Below, in pieces: positions 54,006 through 64,000 of a DNA stretch of 64,000 bases (the first letter of the stretch is position 1; each line of letters opens with the position of its first letter). The notes under the pieces were generated by a model that was given only the letters and a program-made list of their open reading frames with translations, was not told the origin of the DNA and did no database searches. The stretch covers positions 124,001 to 188,000 of the forward strand of contig JAPJBO010000049.1 in NCBI GenBank assembly GCA_030068145.1. Reading direction: 5' to 3'. This DNA is from Diplonema papillatum. Taxonomy: Eukaryota > Euglenozoa > Diplonemea > Diplonemida > Diplonemidae. Both the position numbers and the translations under genes were made by a program.

Positions 54006-54187
54006 AAATGCTTGAGGAGGCTGCCAGTTGCGATAGATCAAAGGAGGTAAATATGCTGTAGCCCAGGTGGATCTGGGTTTAGTGGCGGGCGTAAGCGTTC
54101 AACAAAAAAGACCCACTTTGTAGTTGTATTGTTTTCTCCCCCTCTAGCCTCCTTTGAAATGAGCACAAGGCAGTCCCTCGAGTATTT
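54006..54187. mobile_element. Intact MITE: empty-site copy of the one split at 10594-13603
   Basis: 182 bp with ends AAATGCTTGAGG and, inverted, AAATACTCGAGG. It runs continuously through gacccactttgtagttgtat at the place where the copy in the UTP7 intron is interrupted by a 2.8-kb insertion. Confidence 0.8.
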
Positions 54188-55445
54188 ATTCCGCAAAAAA
54201 AGATCGCCGATCGCGTTCTTGGAGCGGATTTGACAAACGCGAACTCCAAATTGTTGTCAAGACTCCCCGTGAGAACAACAATGACAGAACTCCTGCGTCG
54301 CTTCGCGAGGGGTCACGACCCACGCGGAACATTTCCGGAACAACGGTTCTCAAACGAAAGGGTAAACGAAGCCGACGAAAAGTGCTACTACAATCCTTCC
54401 CCGTAGACATTTCCACGACCCTATAACTGTTGTGCCACATTGCATCACATGGTATATATAGTGTGTTCCATGTGATCACAGTGTCTTTTCACATCCAAGT
54501 TATGTAACATGTGATCACAGTGTCTTTTCACATCCAAGTTATGTAACATGTGAAACAACCCCTGAACAATAGCAGAGAGCCGAAGGCTTTTATTGAGCCC
54601 GTCTGCGTGGGATCCTGCACTTTGACGTGCGCGCGCCGCCGTTCGAGTCTCTCCTCGTGGGGCGAGGGGGTGGAGGTGTCGGGCATTGAGCTCGGCCTCA
54701 CCGCATCGTCTTCATCAGTCGGGTGACAGGGTAGTGAACAAGCAAGGGCTTTAGCCTCCCCCCACGCTTTTTCAGACTGTTTCGTGCTTTCGTATCTCCG
54801 GTTGGCAGTAGGTGCAGCGGGGAAACCGGTTTCGTCACCCGCAAGAACGTAAGTCATCATAAGAATTGCGCTGGGGCAATCTAGGAACTTCTATTTTTTC
54901 TGGTACTTCTTATTCGTCGGAATTGACGAATCGGGGAAAGGACCCCTGCAGAACAACAAGTTACTCCTCACAGGAGAACCGTGATTCATGCTAGAACTTA
55001 ATAGCTTTGTCACAAGAAAGCGAAACAAACAAAAATGCATTGAACATGCGATACTACTATTGGCAGGAGCGAGCAACTGGGAATCAGGAAGACCACGCCA
55101 TCTACGAACCGGAAAACGTACTTCGATTTCCCGTGGACACCGTGGCATGGATACCGCAATGAGATAGGGTCTATTGTGCGCAATTTGTCGTCCAATTTCG
55201 GACGACGACTGAAAGTCAGGCTGTTCTGTGCACCGACGGTATTGACTAAACCGCTTCGCGGGTTGTACACGCGTTTACAACCGACAGGTTTGTGTTGTCG
55301 ATGGCGCCTCCAAAAAGTCTTTTGCCTGGATGTCGGCTTCGGCAATGGGGGGACTGCAAGAACGTCCTTGGAATGGATGTGTGCTCAACACCGGCGTCGG
55401 CAAGGGAGGGGGGTGGGCGACTCTGGGGTGGGGTCCTTCCGTTTG
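54188..55445. other. Intergenic, no gene supported
   Basis: Contains the 39-bp direct repeat at 54471-54548. 55345-55395 is similar to 63922-63972 (gcaagaacgt…gctcaacaccg). No coding frame is supported. Confidence 0.45.
54471..54548. repeat. 39-bp direct tandem duplication
   Basis: tgtgatcacagtgtctttt and the following 20 bases occur twice in a row with no differences, then a third partial start (catgtg). Confidence 0.9.
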
Positions 55446-56690
55446 GTGTGGATGGCTGTGTTGACGACGCCGCTCCGCGGAGAGACAACACAGCTCCTGG
55501 TCGCTCGGGAGGCCGGGGTGCGCGGCGTGTCCATATTGGAGAGGTCCGGGCGGAGAAGACAACTGCGGTCGAGGAAATACGGAACTCTGTGGATACCCCC
55601 ATTCCAGGAGACTTACCTCGGCGCCGCCCAGTTGTGTCCCCAAGCAGCTTCACGCGCCACATTCCGGACGGAGGAAAGGAGGTGGCCGCTCGGCAGCCTA
55701 GTACTAGGCAGACCAAGCCTAGTACTTCCTCACCCGCACCGGCCCCGGAGACTGGCACCGGCCGGTGCGGGGCGGCGCGCCGGCCCAGTCGCCGCCCCAG
55801 TCGTCACTAGCGTCCGCGTGGTGCGAGGTACCCCTACCCGCCACCACCGCTGCCGGCGGCAGGCGGTGCCGCACCCGCGGGAGCCCATCAGCGGCCGCTC
55901 CCGGTCGTCTGCCTCCACGGGCGCGGCGCGCTTCTCGCCCCCGCGGGGGCCGATCCCTGTCGCCTCGGTTGTCGTGGTGGTCCCTGTCGCGCGTGTCCTT
56001 GTCGCCCTTCCTGTGGTCCCAAACCCCCTCGCCGGGAGCTGTCCCCCCGGGAGGTCTGTGGGTGTGGATGGCTGTGTTGACGACGCCGCTCCGTGTGGAG
56101 AGACAACACAGCTCCCTAGTCGCTCGGGCGTGGAGGGCGGGATGCGCGGCGTGTGCCCCCCATATTGGACAGATGTCCGGGCGGAGAAGACAAGCTGCGC
56201 GGAGGAAGCCGCTCGGCAGACCAAGCCTAGTACTTCCTCGCCCCGCCTCCCCCGCGCCGGCCCCGGAGACTGGCACCGGTGCGGGGCGGCGCGCTCCCCG
56301 CGTCGTCGCCGGTCCAATCGCCGCCCCAGTCGTCGCTGGCGTCCGCGTGGTGCGACGATCCCCTGCCCCCGCCTCCACCGCCACCACCACCGCCGCCGCC
56401 GCCGCCGCCAGCAGGAGCCCGTCGACCCCTGGTGCCGGTGCCGCGGCCCCTGCCGCCGGCGGCGCCGCGCCCGCGGGAGCCCATCAGCGGCCGCTCCCGG
56501 TCGTCGTCCGCGTCCCAGTCGTGGTCCGCCTCCGCCGGCGCGGCGCGGTCCTTCTCGCCCCGCTGGGGACGGTCCCTATCGCCTCGGTCCCTCTCCTCCC
56601 TGTCGCCTCGAATGCTGTTGTGGTGGTCCCTGTCGCGGGCGTCCTTGTCGCCCTTCCCGTGGTCCCACTCCTTCCCTTCCCTTTCGCCGC
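55446..56690. repeat. About 600-bp tandem duplication of a gene's last exon
   Basis: 55446-56055 and 56068-56690 are two copies. The right copy is the functional last exon of the charged coiled-coil gene and its downstream flank. The left copy has indels and frameshifts but keeps the HHADASDDWGGDW segment and the RKY terminus. The right copy alone carries a polyglycine expansion near 56370-56410. Confidence 0.85.
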
Positions 56691-58057
56691 GGCCCGAGCT
56701 TTCCTCGCCGCCTTTGCCTCCCTTCGCGTCGCTTCTGTCCACGCGGATGCCCTCCCGTTTCTCCATCTGGCGCCTCCTTCGGTCAGCTTCATCTGCTCTT
56801 GCCTTCATCTCCTGTTTGAGTTGGGGGGCGTTGTGTCCTTTGAAAAAGTGGTCTTGTGTTTCGTGTGGGCTACAGCACATTTTCCTCCTTTGTGAATCCT
56901 GTTGCGATAGTGGGAGGCATCGTACAAAGCTACAAAGCAGGTGCTTTTACTAAAAACTCCCAAGGGAGGCCTCGCAGCTAGCAGCGATCCACTGAGAAGC
57001 GAAAGGGCGCGAGTCGTGATGCAACTCGCGACGGCTACAGCACATTTTCCTCCTTTGCGAATGAAATATTTCTGTGATAGCGGGGGGCTTTGTGGATTCG
57101 CAACTGGCAGACCCCTCGAATATTTCGTATGAAGCACGTACTTCTACTAGAAACTCCCAAGGGGAGGAAGTCTCACTGCCAGCGGTCTGAGAACTATATG
57201 GTGGGAATTTGCTGCCCCTTTTAGGGGATGGGTTAAGGTACGTGAAAACATGGGCGGTTCTGGGTCGGATCCGAAAGGTGTCAGTAGTGGTCGCTGTCAG
57301 TTTGTTGAGTGTTTCCTGTCGCAGTCAGTTTGTCAGACTGTTTCCCATGCAACACTGGGTTGTTACCCACTGCTTCGGACGGCAGCTTAAGCACCTCCAG
57401 CGTGCTTCCAGTCTCACGGTTACGCAGGGAGATAACAGAAGCAGGCGACGATGGAGAAAAACGGATTTGGCGCTTCCTTTGTTTGCGCGCACTTCCTTCA
57501 AACCTGCTTTGTTCATCTAACGGGAGTGAGGACAGTACGCTGCCATCGATCTGTTTTTGTTCTTGACTCTGACTGAGAAGAAGTGAAAAGGGCGGGCAGG
57601 ATACCACTTGCTTCTTCTCGTCCCGCTTGCGCTGCAGCGCGAGCTGCTCGGGCGTCAGCTCCCGTTTTTCGGCGGGCCGCGACTGCGAGCCGAGCGTGCG
57701 CGCGCCGCTGCGCAGCGACGCCGAATACAGGCGGGCGGTGAGCTCTTCTTGCTTGCGGCGCAGGTCGGCGGCGACTTTGCCCTCGGCGTCCTTCAGGGCC
57801 TGCAGCCGCTTCTTCTCCTCGTCGGTCAGGCCGAGGCTGAGCTTCTTCTTCGCCTCGAGCTCGACGAGGACCTGCTTCTTCGCGGCCTCTTCCTGCAGCT
57901 CCTGCGTCCGCTTCCGCGCGCGCTCTTCGTTCGCCTTCGCGAGGCTGCGCTCTTGCTCCTTCCTGCGCTCCATGGCGTCGCCCAGCGACGGGAACAGCTC
58001 CTCGGACATCACGATGGCGGGTTTCTTCGGCTCCTCCTTCGGTTCTTCGGCCCGCGT
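56227..58057 (-). CDS. Charged coiled-coil/RGG-rich protein, 5' end unresolved
   Basis: Two exons, 58057-57605 and 56811-56227, join in phase 0 (donor GTATCC, acceptor AAACAG) to give 345 residues from the exon border. Exon A encodes SEELFPSLGDAMERRKEQE then about 100 residues of highly charged helix. Exon B continues the helix (MKARADEADRRRRQMEKREG), then turns into Arg/Asp/Gly-rich disordered sequence with RGG-like repeats and polyglycine. FPSLG near the start resembles the FPSL motif of RNA-associated proteins such as SERBP1; a role in RNA binding is only suggested. ATG 58009 may be the start, but the frame is open to an acceptor-like ACACAG at 58058, and 58150-58245 holds a basic, NLS-like stretch (STKRRKV) that may be an earlier exon. 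Confidence 0.7.
56850..57180. mobile_element. MITE copies in the intron of the charged coiled-coil gene
   Basis: cgtgtgggctacagcacat (56860-56878) and cggctacagcacattttcc (57033-57051) are two copies of the motif family seen at 13548, 21708 and 54045. The adjacent gcaactggcag…cctcgaatattt (57100-57123) matches the family's inverted repeat. They lie inside the 793-bp intron 57604-56812. Confidence 0.6.
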
Positions 58058-58245
58058 CTGTGTTTGTATTCGTTTGAAATGAAGCTCTTGATGAATTATG
58101 TGGTGGTGCGTAGACTCGGCGGCAGAGACACTTCCTCTGGACTTCGTCGTCGGATTCTTCCTGACTAGCCTCGCCCACCGTCACTTTCCTCCTTTTCGTG
58201 CTCCGTTTGTTGTCGCTGTCGCGCTTGCGCGAGTTGCGGGCTCGC

Positions 58246-59736
58246 TCATTCTCGCTGGCACTCGTTTTTCGTCGTTTTATTACGTGGGAGCAAAAAGGAA
58301 ATGTAGTAACCGGTGCATGGCCCCTCCGCTGGCCGGTGGAGTGATTTCCAGGTTGATTCCGTTCAGTTTACGGTCAGCGAACGAGACCTCGACCTAAAAC
58401 AAAATAGGTGGGGAAGGGAGGGCTGTCTTTTGGCATCGGCGGCTTGCTGCTCACCCGAGACGCGCACCACCTTCTTCCGTCCAACGACACCCCTCAGCCA
58501 ACCACCTGGTTCTTGGGTGGCTTGACACCTGTGCAAACCCGTCAGTATTATTTGTTTGAAGGACCCCAATACATGGAGCACACGGGACGGTATTGAGGGT
58601 GTGTGCGGTTCTTCAGCGTCGCGTGTTCGAATTAACAGTCTCCGTAGTCCCGTAATCGGAAGAATGTTAGCGGGATAAGCTGGGACACCGCACTAGAGAA
58701 GAACCTCCAATTTCGCCCAGCACGGGTGCAATCATGGGCGCCGATGCCACCTTAGAAGGAGCGGCGTGCAGCACAACAAGTTCGTTGTGACGTGGAGACA
58801 CTACAGTGATATCTACGGGCTTGTGTGCAAGCCCGAAGATGGAGAATCGGTGGCTACTTGGCCCGTAGCCCGCGGCTCTGACAGAAACCCAAAACTGGAA
58901 AACCAACGACGCGGTGGCCCCAAAACGCTCCGAAAATCCACAAAAGGTTGGATGCTCGTTTAGGCTCGAAAAATGGCGGGAAAATCACCTCCTCCACAAT
59001 GCACTTTCTCGAGGAAATCCTTCAAGAACCGAAGAACAGCCACGAAACAAGACGAGTAGTATCGCCGAGCAGGCACTCGTGCAGGATTTCTCCGGTACGC
59101 TCGAGCTCGCAAAAGCGTAATGAGAAGGGAGCGCAGCAGAGAAGCAGGTCAACTTCCCTTGTTCCGAGAGGAAATCAGCATACATCATGCGTCTTGTCCT
59201 TCCGGTCGCCACGGCCCTTGTCCCAGCCCTTGCCGTCCCTCGTCTGTGCGAATGGTGTTTTTTTTTTTTTTTGACAATTATTTTCTGGGGAATGTGGAAC
59301 GCCTAGGAAGCGCAAGTCATCGGCTTGCACTGGAGACGTCGCTGCCGTTCGTGCACACGATCATCAATGGTTAGACAGAACACTGTCTCTCATGCCAGCA
59401 TCAAGTCTCCCGATTTATCGAGGGAATCCTAGAGGCATCTAAACGTGCAGGGTACTTGGGTTGTGGCAAATCATTCTGATTTCCCGCCCACCCTTGCGCT
59501 TTCGCTTCAAGGCTTCCTTACTTATCTTGCTTTGCGCTAGTAGTCCGTTGCTTGCAACGAGTGCCAGGGTAAGGCCCCCCGTGACCTCGCCCAGCAAAGG
59601 ATTTAAACCCCTTGCCGCTAGTCGTGCCACTGTTTCCTCGTTCTACCTTTCTGGGCTACAAGTGATTAGGTGCAACGTGCCGAAGGAGAATTCTACGAGG
59701 AAGATGCGGGGGTGCCGGGGAAGAGGAGGAGGGCTA
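58246..59736. other. Intergenic, no gene supported
   Basis: 58425-58478 repeats 8908-8966 (tgtcttttggcatcggcggc). The remaining sequence shows no supported coding frame. Confidence 0.5.
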
Positions 59737-62700
59737 TCATACCCCGCGGTCGCGATCACGGTCGGCACGGTCTCCCCTGTCGCCGCCTTTCTCGCCACGC
59801 TCCTTGTCGGCGTTGACGGCGCCGCCGCGTTGCCTGCTCCCTTTGCCGTTCTTGTCGCCTTGCTGCTGCTGCTGCTGCTCGGCGTGGCCTCCTTTTTCGC
59901 CGCGCTGCGGCGCCCGCGCCGGCGCTTCAGGCTCTTCGTCATCGGCGTCTTGCTGCTGCTGCTGCTGCTGCTTCGCCGGCGCCGCCTTATCGACCCTCGT
60001 CTTCCCGCCCGACTTGTCCGACTTCTTCCCTCTGCCTTTTCCGGCCGAATTCTCGTGTTCCCTCGATTTTCCGTTCACCGCGTCGCCCTGTTCGGGGTCG
60101 TGGTGCTGCTGCTGCTGCTGCCGGTCCTTTCGTTTGGACCCCTTCGCCCCGCCTCCTTTGCCGCCGTCTTTCCCGCCGCCCGAGTCGTGCGGCTTCGCGA
60201 CGACACGGTAGCTGTCGTCGGCCTCAGGGGTCGCCCACGCTTCGTCCGCGTCTCCGGACTCCTTCCACGGCGCGGATTCGTGCCAGTCTCCGCCAGCGGG
60301 CTCGGCGACGACCGCGAGTCGCACGGACTGCTTGTCCGGCAGCGGCTTGACCGCGATTTTTTTGACCTCGTCCGCGCCGCCTCCCCGCTGCTGCTGCTGC
60401 TGCTGCTGCGGTTGCTGCTTCCCGCCTTTGCCGCCGCCGCCCTTCCCCTGGGCGGCCTTGCCCCAGCCGGAGCTGGCGTAGTACCCTTGGCTGACGGGGC
60501 TCTCGTCGTCCGAGTTCGAGTCGGTTTGGGGCGGCGGCGGTGCGGGTGTGTCTGGGGGCGGCGGGAAGGGCTGGTGCGCTTCGTCGTCGGCTGGCTGGCG
60601 GGCGGCGTGCTGCTTCGCGCTGGGTTGGGGGTGCGCGGGGAGGGAGAGCAGCGGCTGGTCCCAGTGGGGCAGGAAGCCCTGGCTCTGCTGGACGGCTGCT
60701 GGGGGCGGCGCCGGCGGCGCTTGCGGCGGCTGCCGCGGCGGCGGCAGCGCGTGCGACGGCGGGCTCGGCGTCGCGTTCCGCGGCGGCGGCATCTGCTTCG
60801 GCGGCGGCGGCTGGTGGTGCAAGGGCGGGTGGATGGGCTGCTGCTGCTGCTGCGGCGGCGGCGGCGGCTGGCTCTGCTGCGAGAGCGGGTGCCGCGGCTG
60901 CTGCAGCGGCGGCCGCGGCTGCTCTTGCTGCTGTTGCTGCAAGGCTGCGAACGGACCGTCGGCGCTGCGGGCGGGGCTCGTGCTCGGATCGGCGTTCATG
61001 TACAGACGTTCGAACATCGGCACCGCTTTGTCGTACTCCTCGTGCAGCTGTGCGTGGGCGTGTGTTTTTAAGTCCACGGTTTGAAGGATTGGATGGGCAT
61101 CACAGCAGTACTGCTGGTGTTTAGATGAACCTCGCATCAAAACATGTGCGCTGTGAACGGTGGCAAAGGCGGCCTCGCAAGCAATCTCTTCATTCAGGGT
61201 GTGAACAAACCAGCGCGCCCACAGCGTGCCTCTCAAGTATTGCTATTGGGAAATTTGCGTGCCTGCTGCTGCCATGGATGTGGTAGCGTTCCTCAGGCTT
61301 CCTCTTCGGAATTGAACCCTAAATCCCCGTTATCCGGTACAGCGGTAGTCTACTCTCCAGGCTCTCTGGAGCACATTTTATTTGCTTTCATTCTGGTGCA
61401 GTGCCCATCAACTGTCCATGGATGTCTGCTTTAGAACCTGTCTCTCCCTTTTGTTTGCACTGGAAAACACAAAATGGCTACAGTGCGAGAAAAGTAGGCT
61501 GCAGTGCGAGAAAAGTAGCCCTCCAGTGGGCAACGAGCTACTACACTACCGACACAAACTGACTCGCCGGTGAAGCTTTCGACTCGTGCCTTTCGTGCCC
61601 GTACCATGAACAACACTAATTATTTGACTTGTCCTCATGCAAATTCAAAACGTATTCGTTTTCAAAACTGCTCGGAAGTGCACACCTTTTTCACGATGCT
61701 TTCGTTCAGGTACTTCTCGATGGCCAACCGCGTGCTCTCTTGTTTCTCCCACAGCGTTCGGATCTGTGCGTGTTTGAGTCCAAGGTTTACGCCGACTGAC
61801 GTCTGTGAAGCGAAGTAGGACCCACTTGCCACTTTCAATTCCGACTTGCGCTACGCAGACGTTCCAGAAATCGCGGGGAGAGAGATCTGCTGAGAACTTC
61901 TGAACAATTAATCGGAACGTGGTTTCAGGTGGCAAATTGGCAAATGATCAGGGTCAGAAAGTCGTGTGGCTTAAAAATGATCCTTGGATGGCAATTGACT
62001 GAAAATGTGTCAAACCACGTTCGAACGAACCCGCTGAGAAGGCTTTTGCACTGAGTGCAAGTGAACTCCAGCCTAAGCAGGCTGCCGAAATGGTAGGCCG
62101 ATGCATGATCGAAGCGGGTAGTGCGGTCAACGAAATAGGGGCACCATACGTTTTTCTCATCTTCCTTCTGTTGATCAGAAACGGCCACTCCTTGTGGAAT
62201 GAGCTGCCGGCGCAATCTGTAGGGTGAGCGGGTAGGTTGGGACCAGGCCTCGATCCAAGCCATCGACATGCAGCGAGCAAACTGGGCAAGTAGAAATTGG
62301 GGGAGTGCAAGTGGTCATCTTCCTTCTGTTGATCAGAAACGGCGATTCCTTGTGGAATGAGCTGCCGGCGCAATCTGTAGGGTGAGCGGGTAGGTTGGGA
62401 CCAGGCCTCGATCCAAGCCATCGACATGCAGCGAGCAAACTGGGCGAGTAGAAATTGGGGGAGTGCAAGTGGTCATCTTCCCGAACCTGAGCGTTTAGGC
62501 GTGGTGTACCTTGGGGCTCAGGGCGTACACAAACCCATCGAGACAATTAGCTTCTATACAACACGAGGAGCGAACCCCAATCTCGAGAGCGATGACGAAG
62601 AAGCGACGATCAACCTCGGCACACCACGGAAGACGACACGGTAATCGCCCAAGCGCCGCCGTAAGGAAGCAACCATCGATGCGCAACCGATGCACCTGGA

Positions 62701-63278
62701 CGAGCAATCGAAGGGGAAGCGTGGCACCAAACGCGCGCCTGAGCGCGACGATCAAGACGAGCTTAAGAGGCGAAAGCATGACACATCACGTGCGAAGAGA
62801 TAACCGCGCCGTCGGCGATGCAGAGTATCGCCACAGATTCTTTGCATTCTAACCCAAACTATACAGGAGGACTACAGGAGGTTAAGGTTAACGCCAACTC
62901 CGACACGAGTGCTGCTGTTCAGCGTTACCCAGTACGTATCCCGGTGCGAACTTCTGTTCGTCTTCTTGTTTGGGCTTTTGCAAGTTCACGGATTTGCTCA
63001 ACTGCCGAATTTCTTAGCTGCTGAAAGCCACGCGCCGCCTTTCGGCCTGTCTTGCTGGCCATCTTTTCCCCCTCCCGTTCAGGTTTTCATCAGAAAGAAA
63101 GGCAAGCATACCCCACGAGCTCGGTCAACGTTTTGACCGCTTTCATCCACGCCTTGAGCATGTTCGCCTCCTGCTGCTGCTGATGCTGCTGTTGTTGCAG
63201 TTGCTGTTGCTGTTGTTGAAGAGGCTGCTGCAGCGGCTGTGATCGCGAAGCCAAGGGTTGCTGCGGCGGTTTGTGCAT
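59737..63278 (-). CDS. Q-rich, low-complexity protein with an N-terminal helix, three exons
   Basis: Exons 63278-63117, 61802-61686 and 61047-59737 join in phase 0 to give 529 residues. Exon 1 is polyglutamine then MLKAWMKAVKTLTEL. Exon 2 is wholly helical (HAQIRTLWEKQESTRLAIEK). Exon 3 continues the helix (LHEEYDKAVPMFERLY) and then becomes Pro/Gln/Gly-rich with at least five poly-Q runs and basic RG/KG segments. The continuous helix across all three joins supports the model. Donors are GTGGGG and GTGTGC. Many poly-Q tracts are CAG repeats. The protein could phase-separate or bind RNA, but no domain is recognised. The start codon is a best guess; the frame is open further upstream. Confidence 0.72.
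62154..62481 (+). repeat. 158-bp tandem duplication containing a LINE-like tail
   Basis: 62161-62318 and 62319-62476 are near-identical. Each reads, on the + strand, FLLLIRNGHSLWNELPAQSVG and a stop; WNxLP shortly before a stop is common at the end of jockey/CR1-type LINE proteins. It is probably a relic of another LINE. It lies in intron 1 of the Q-rich gene. Confidence 0.55.
62650..62861 (+). mobile_element. 5'-truncated LINE copy, same family as 40621-45925
   Basis: It encodes the last about 45 codons of the LINE frame (IDAQPMHLDEQSKGKR … KHDTSRAKR, stop at 62803) with few differences, then the same 3' UTR to ccaaacta. It sits in intron 1 of the Q-rich gene in antisense orientation to that gene. 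Confidence 0.88.
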
Positions 63279-63547
63279 TTTTGCGTCGGTGCTTCTGCCC
63301 AACACTGAGCGGGAATCGCACGCGCAGGGACTCAAACAACTACGACGATCAGCTACAGAAGTGTTGCCGGGCTCCGCTCCCGGACCCCGTAAAAGTGGAT
63401 GGCTCGACAGAGCTGTATCATCACACACACACACACACACATCTCTCACAGTTTCTACCTCTAATCTCGGACTACCTACCCTCCCCCGTGCATAAGCTGG
63501 ATGAAAACTCGGGTTTTGGCAGTATCCATCTTAATCAAGGGGGGTAT

Positions 63548-63634
63548 CCATCTTAAACACGGGGGCACTGTAGACTACAGTGTAGTCACTTTGCACAGGG
63601 GTACCACCCCCGTGTTTAAGATGGATTGGCGTTC
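63548..63634. mobile_element. Miniature palindrome with ATCCATCTTAA ends
   Basis: tatccatcttaaacacgggg at 63547 pairs with its inverse ccccgtgtttaagatggat at 63611-63629, with a short second hairpin (gtagactacagtgtagtc) in the loop. Two more ATCCATCTTAATCAAGGGGG copies flank it at 63525 and 63642. Confidence 0.7.
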
Positions 63635-64000
63635 TCGCCCGTTATCCATCTTAATCAAGGGGGTTTGGCTATGCACGGGGGGGGGGGGTAGGTACTACGA
63701 AAAAAGACATGCACCCTCGGGGTACGGACGCTAGAGAGCCGGGCTGAAAGTCAGGGACGGTACAATACACGGTGGGGTCCAGCCTCAGAAGCTGGAGTTA
63801 AAAGCTAGAGTTAGAAAAGCTGGTGGCACAGCCGCTTTTCGGGTGTGAATTTACACGCGTTTTTAGACAGCTTCTGAGGCTGGACCTGACCGTGAAGGCC
63901 TTTTCTCAGGGGGGGGGGGGTTTGCAAGAACGTGCTTGGAATGGGTATGTGCTCAACACCGCACTGGTCCCGTCTGCGCCGTGTTTCGGTCCTTTAAGCC
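63635..64000. other. Window edge, no gene supported
   Basis: Contains a G-tract at 63677-63689 and a second near 63909, and sequence at 63922-63972 similar to 55345-55395. No coding frame is supported. Confidence 0.45.

Noticed and set aside
55176..56819. 547-codon + strand frame over the duplicated exon
   Set aside because: Open because of GC bias and repeat structure; no motifs; the minus-strand exon is spliced in frame with 58057-57605.
59461..61071. Long + strand open frames opposite the Q-rich gene
   Set aside because: They read CAG/GCC repeats in the antisense as poly-Leu, poly-Cys or poly-Ala; the minus frame continues helices across splice joins.
61803..61935. Frame ETTFRLIVQKFSADLSPRDFW as an extra exon of the Q-rich gene
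   Set aside because: It runs into the next exon out of frame, and exon 1 at 63278-63117 joins exon 2 in phase 0 without it. Not fully excluded.

Overview
This window is nuclear DNA from a eukaryote, most likely a unicellular protist with a repeat-rich genome. Host genes are split by GT-AG introns. Their products are eukaryote-specific: a UTP7/WDR46 ribosome-biogenesis factor, a NEK-type kinase, an ABCG half-transporter and a tail-anchored VIT-like protein. Non-coding DNA is packed with inverted-repeat transposons, LINE-like elements, long C/G homopolymers and tandem arrays. The LINE reverse transcriptase is of a type I associate with algae and alveolates, but I cannot name the lineage. No bacterial operons, rRNA genes, CRISPR arrays or convincing functional tRNAs were seen. 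Every confidently modelled host gene lies on the minus strand, so each reads right to left.

Layout. 216-6436: ABCG half-transporter in three exons; its 4.2-kb first intron is mostly an inverted-repeat element with a hAT element and another inverted-repeat element nested inside. 9078-14623: UTP7/WDR46 in two exons; its 3.6-kb intron holds a transposon carrying two head-to-head arrays of a 41-bp palindrome-bearing repeat. 16382-17305: VIT-like membrane protein. 19200-21596: large coiled-coil protein. 21.6-28 kb: gene-poor, with a decayed reverse-transcriptase relic. 28005-29260: NEK-like kinase. 30870-37743: four-exon serine beta-lactamase-like protein that appears to lack its catalytic residues; its introns contain a hAT fragment, an inverted-repeat/foldback element and telomere-like repeats. 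40574-45988: a 95-bp MITE split by a 5.3-kb LINE with a 1743-codon open frame and a clear 15-bp target duplication. 49213-49845: SAP-like/Sel1 membrane protein with a triplicated start region. 53-54.2 kb: a possible exon, then an uninterrupted copy of the repeat that is split in the UTP7 intron. 56227-58057: charged coiled-coil/RGG protein with a tandemly copied last exon. 59737-63278: Q-rich protein in three exons; its first intron holds a truncated relative of the 40-46 kb LINE.

How the parts relate. The host genes have no shared pathway; they are ordinary eukaryotic functions spread along the chromosome. What links them is that introns and spacers have been colonised by the same repeat families, often nested. 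Several insertion events can be read directly because target duplications, an empty-site paralogue or a second copy lie in the same window. Exon joins given here rest on frame continuity, splice dinucleotides and protein homology recalled from family knowledge; none was confirmed by transcript data.
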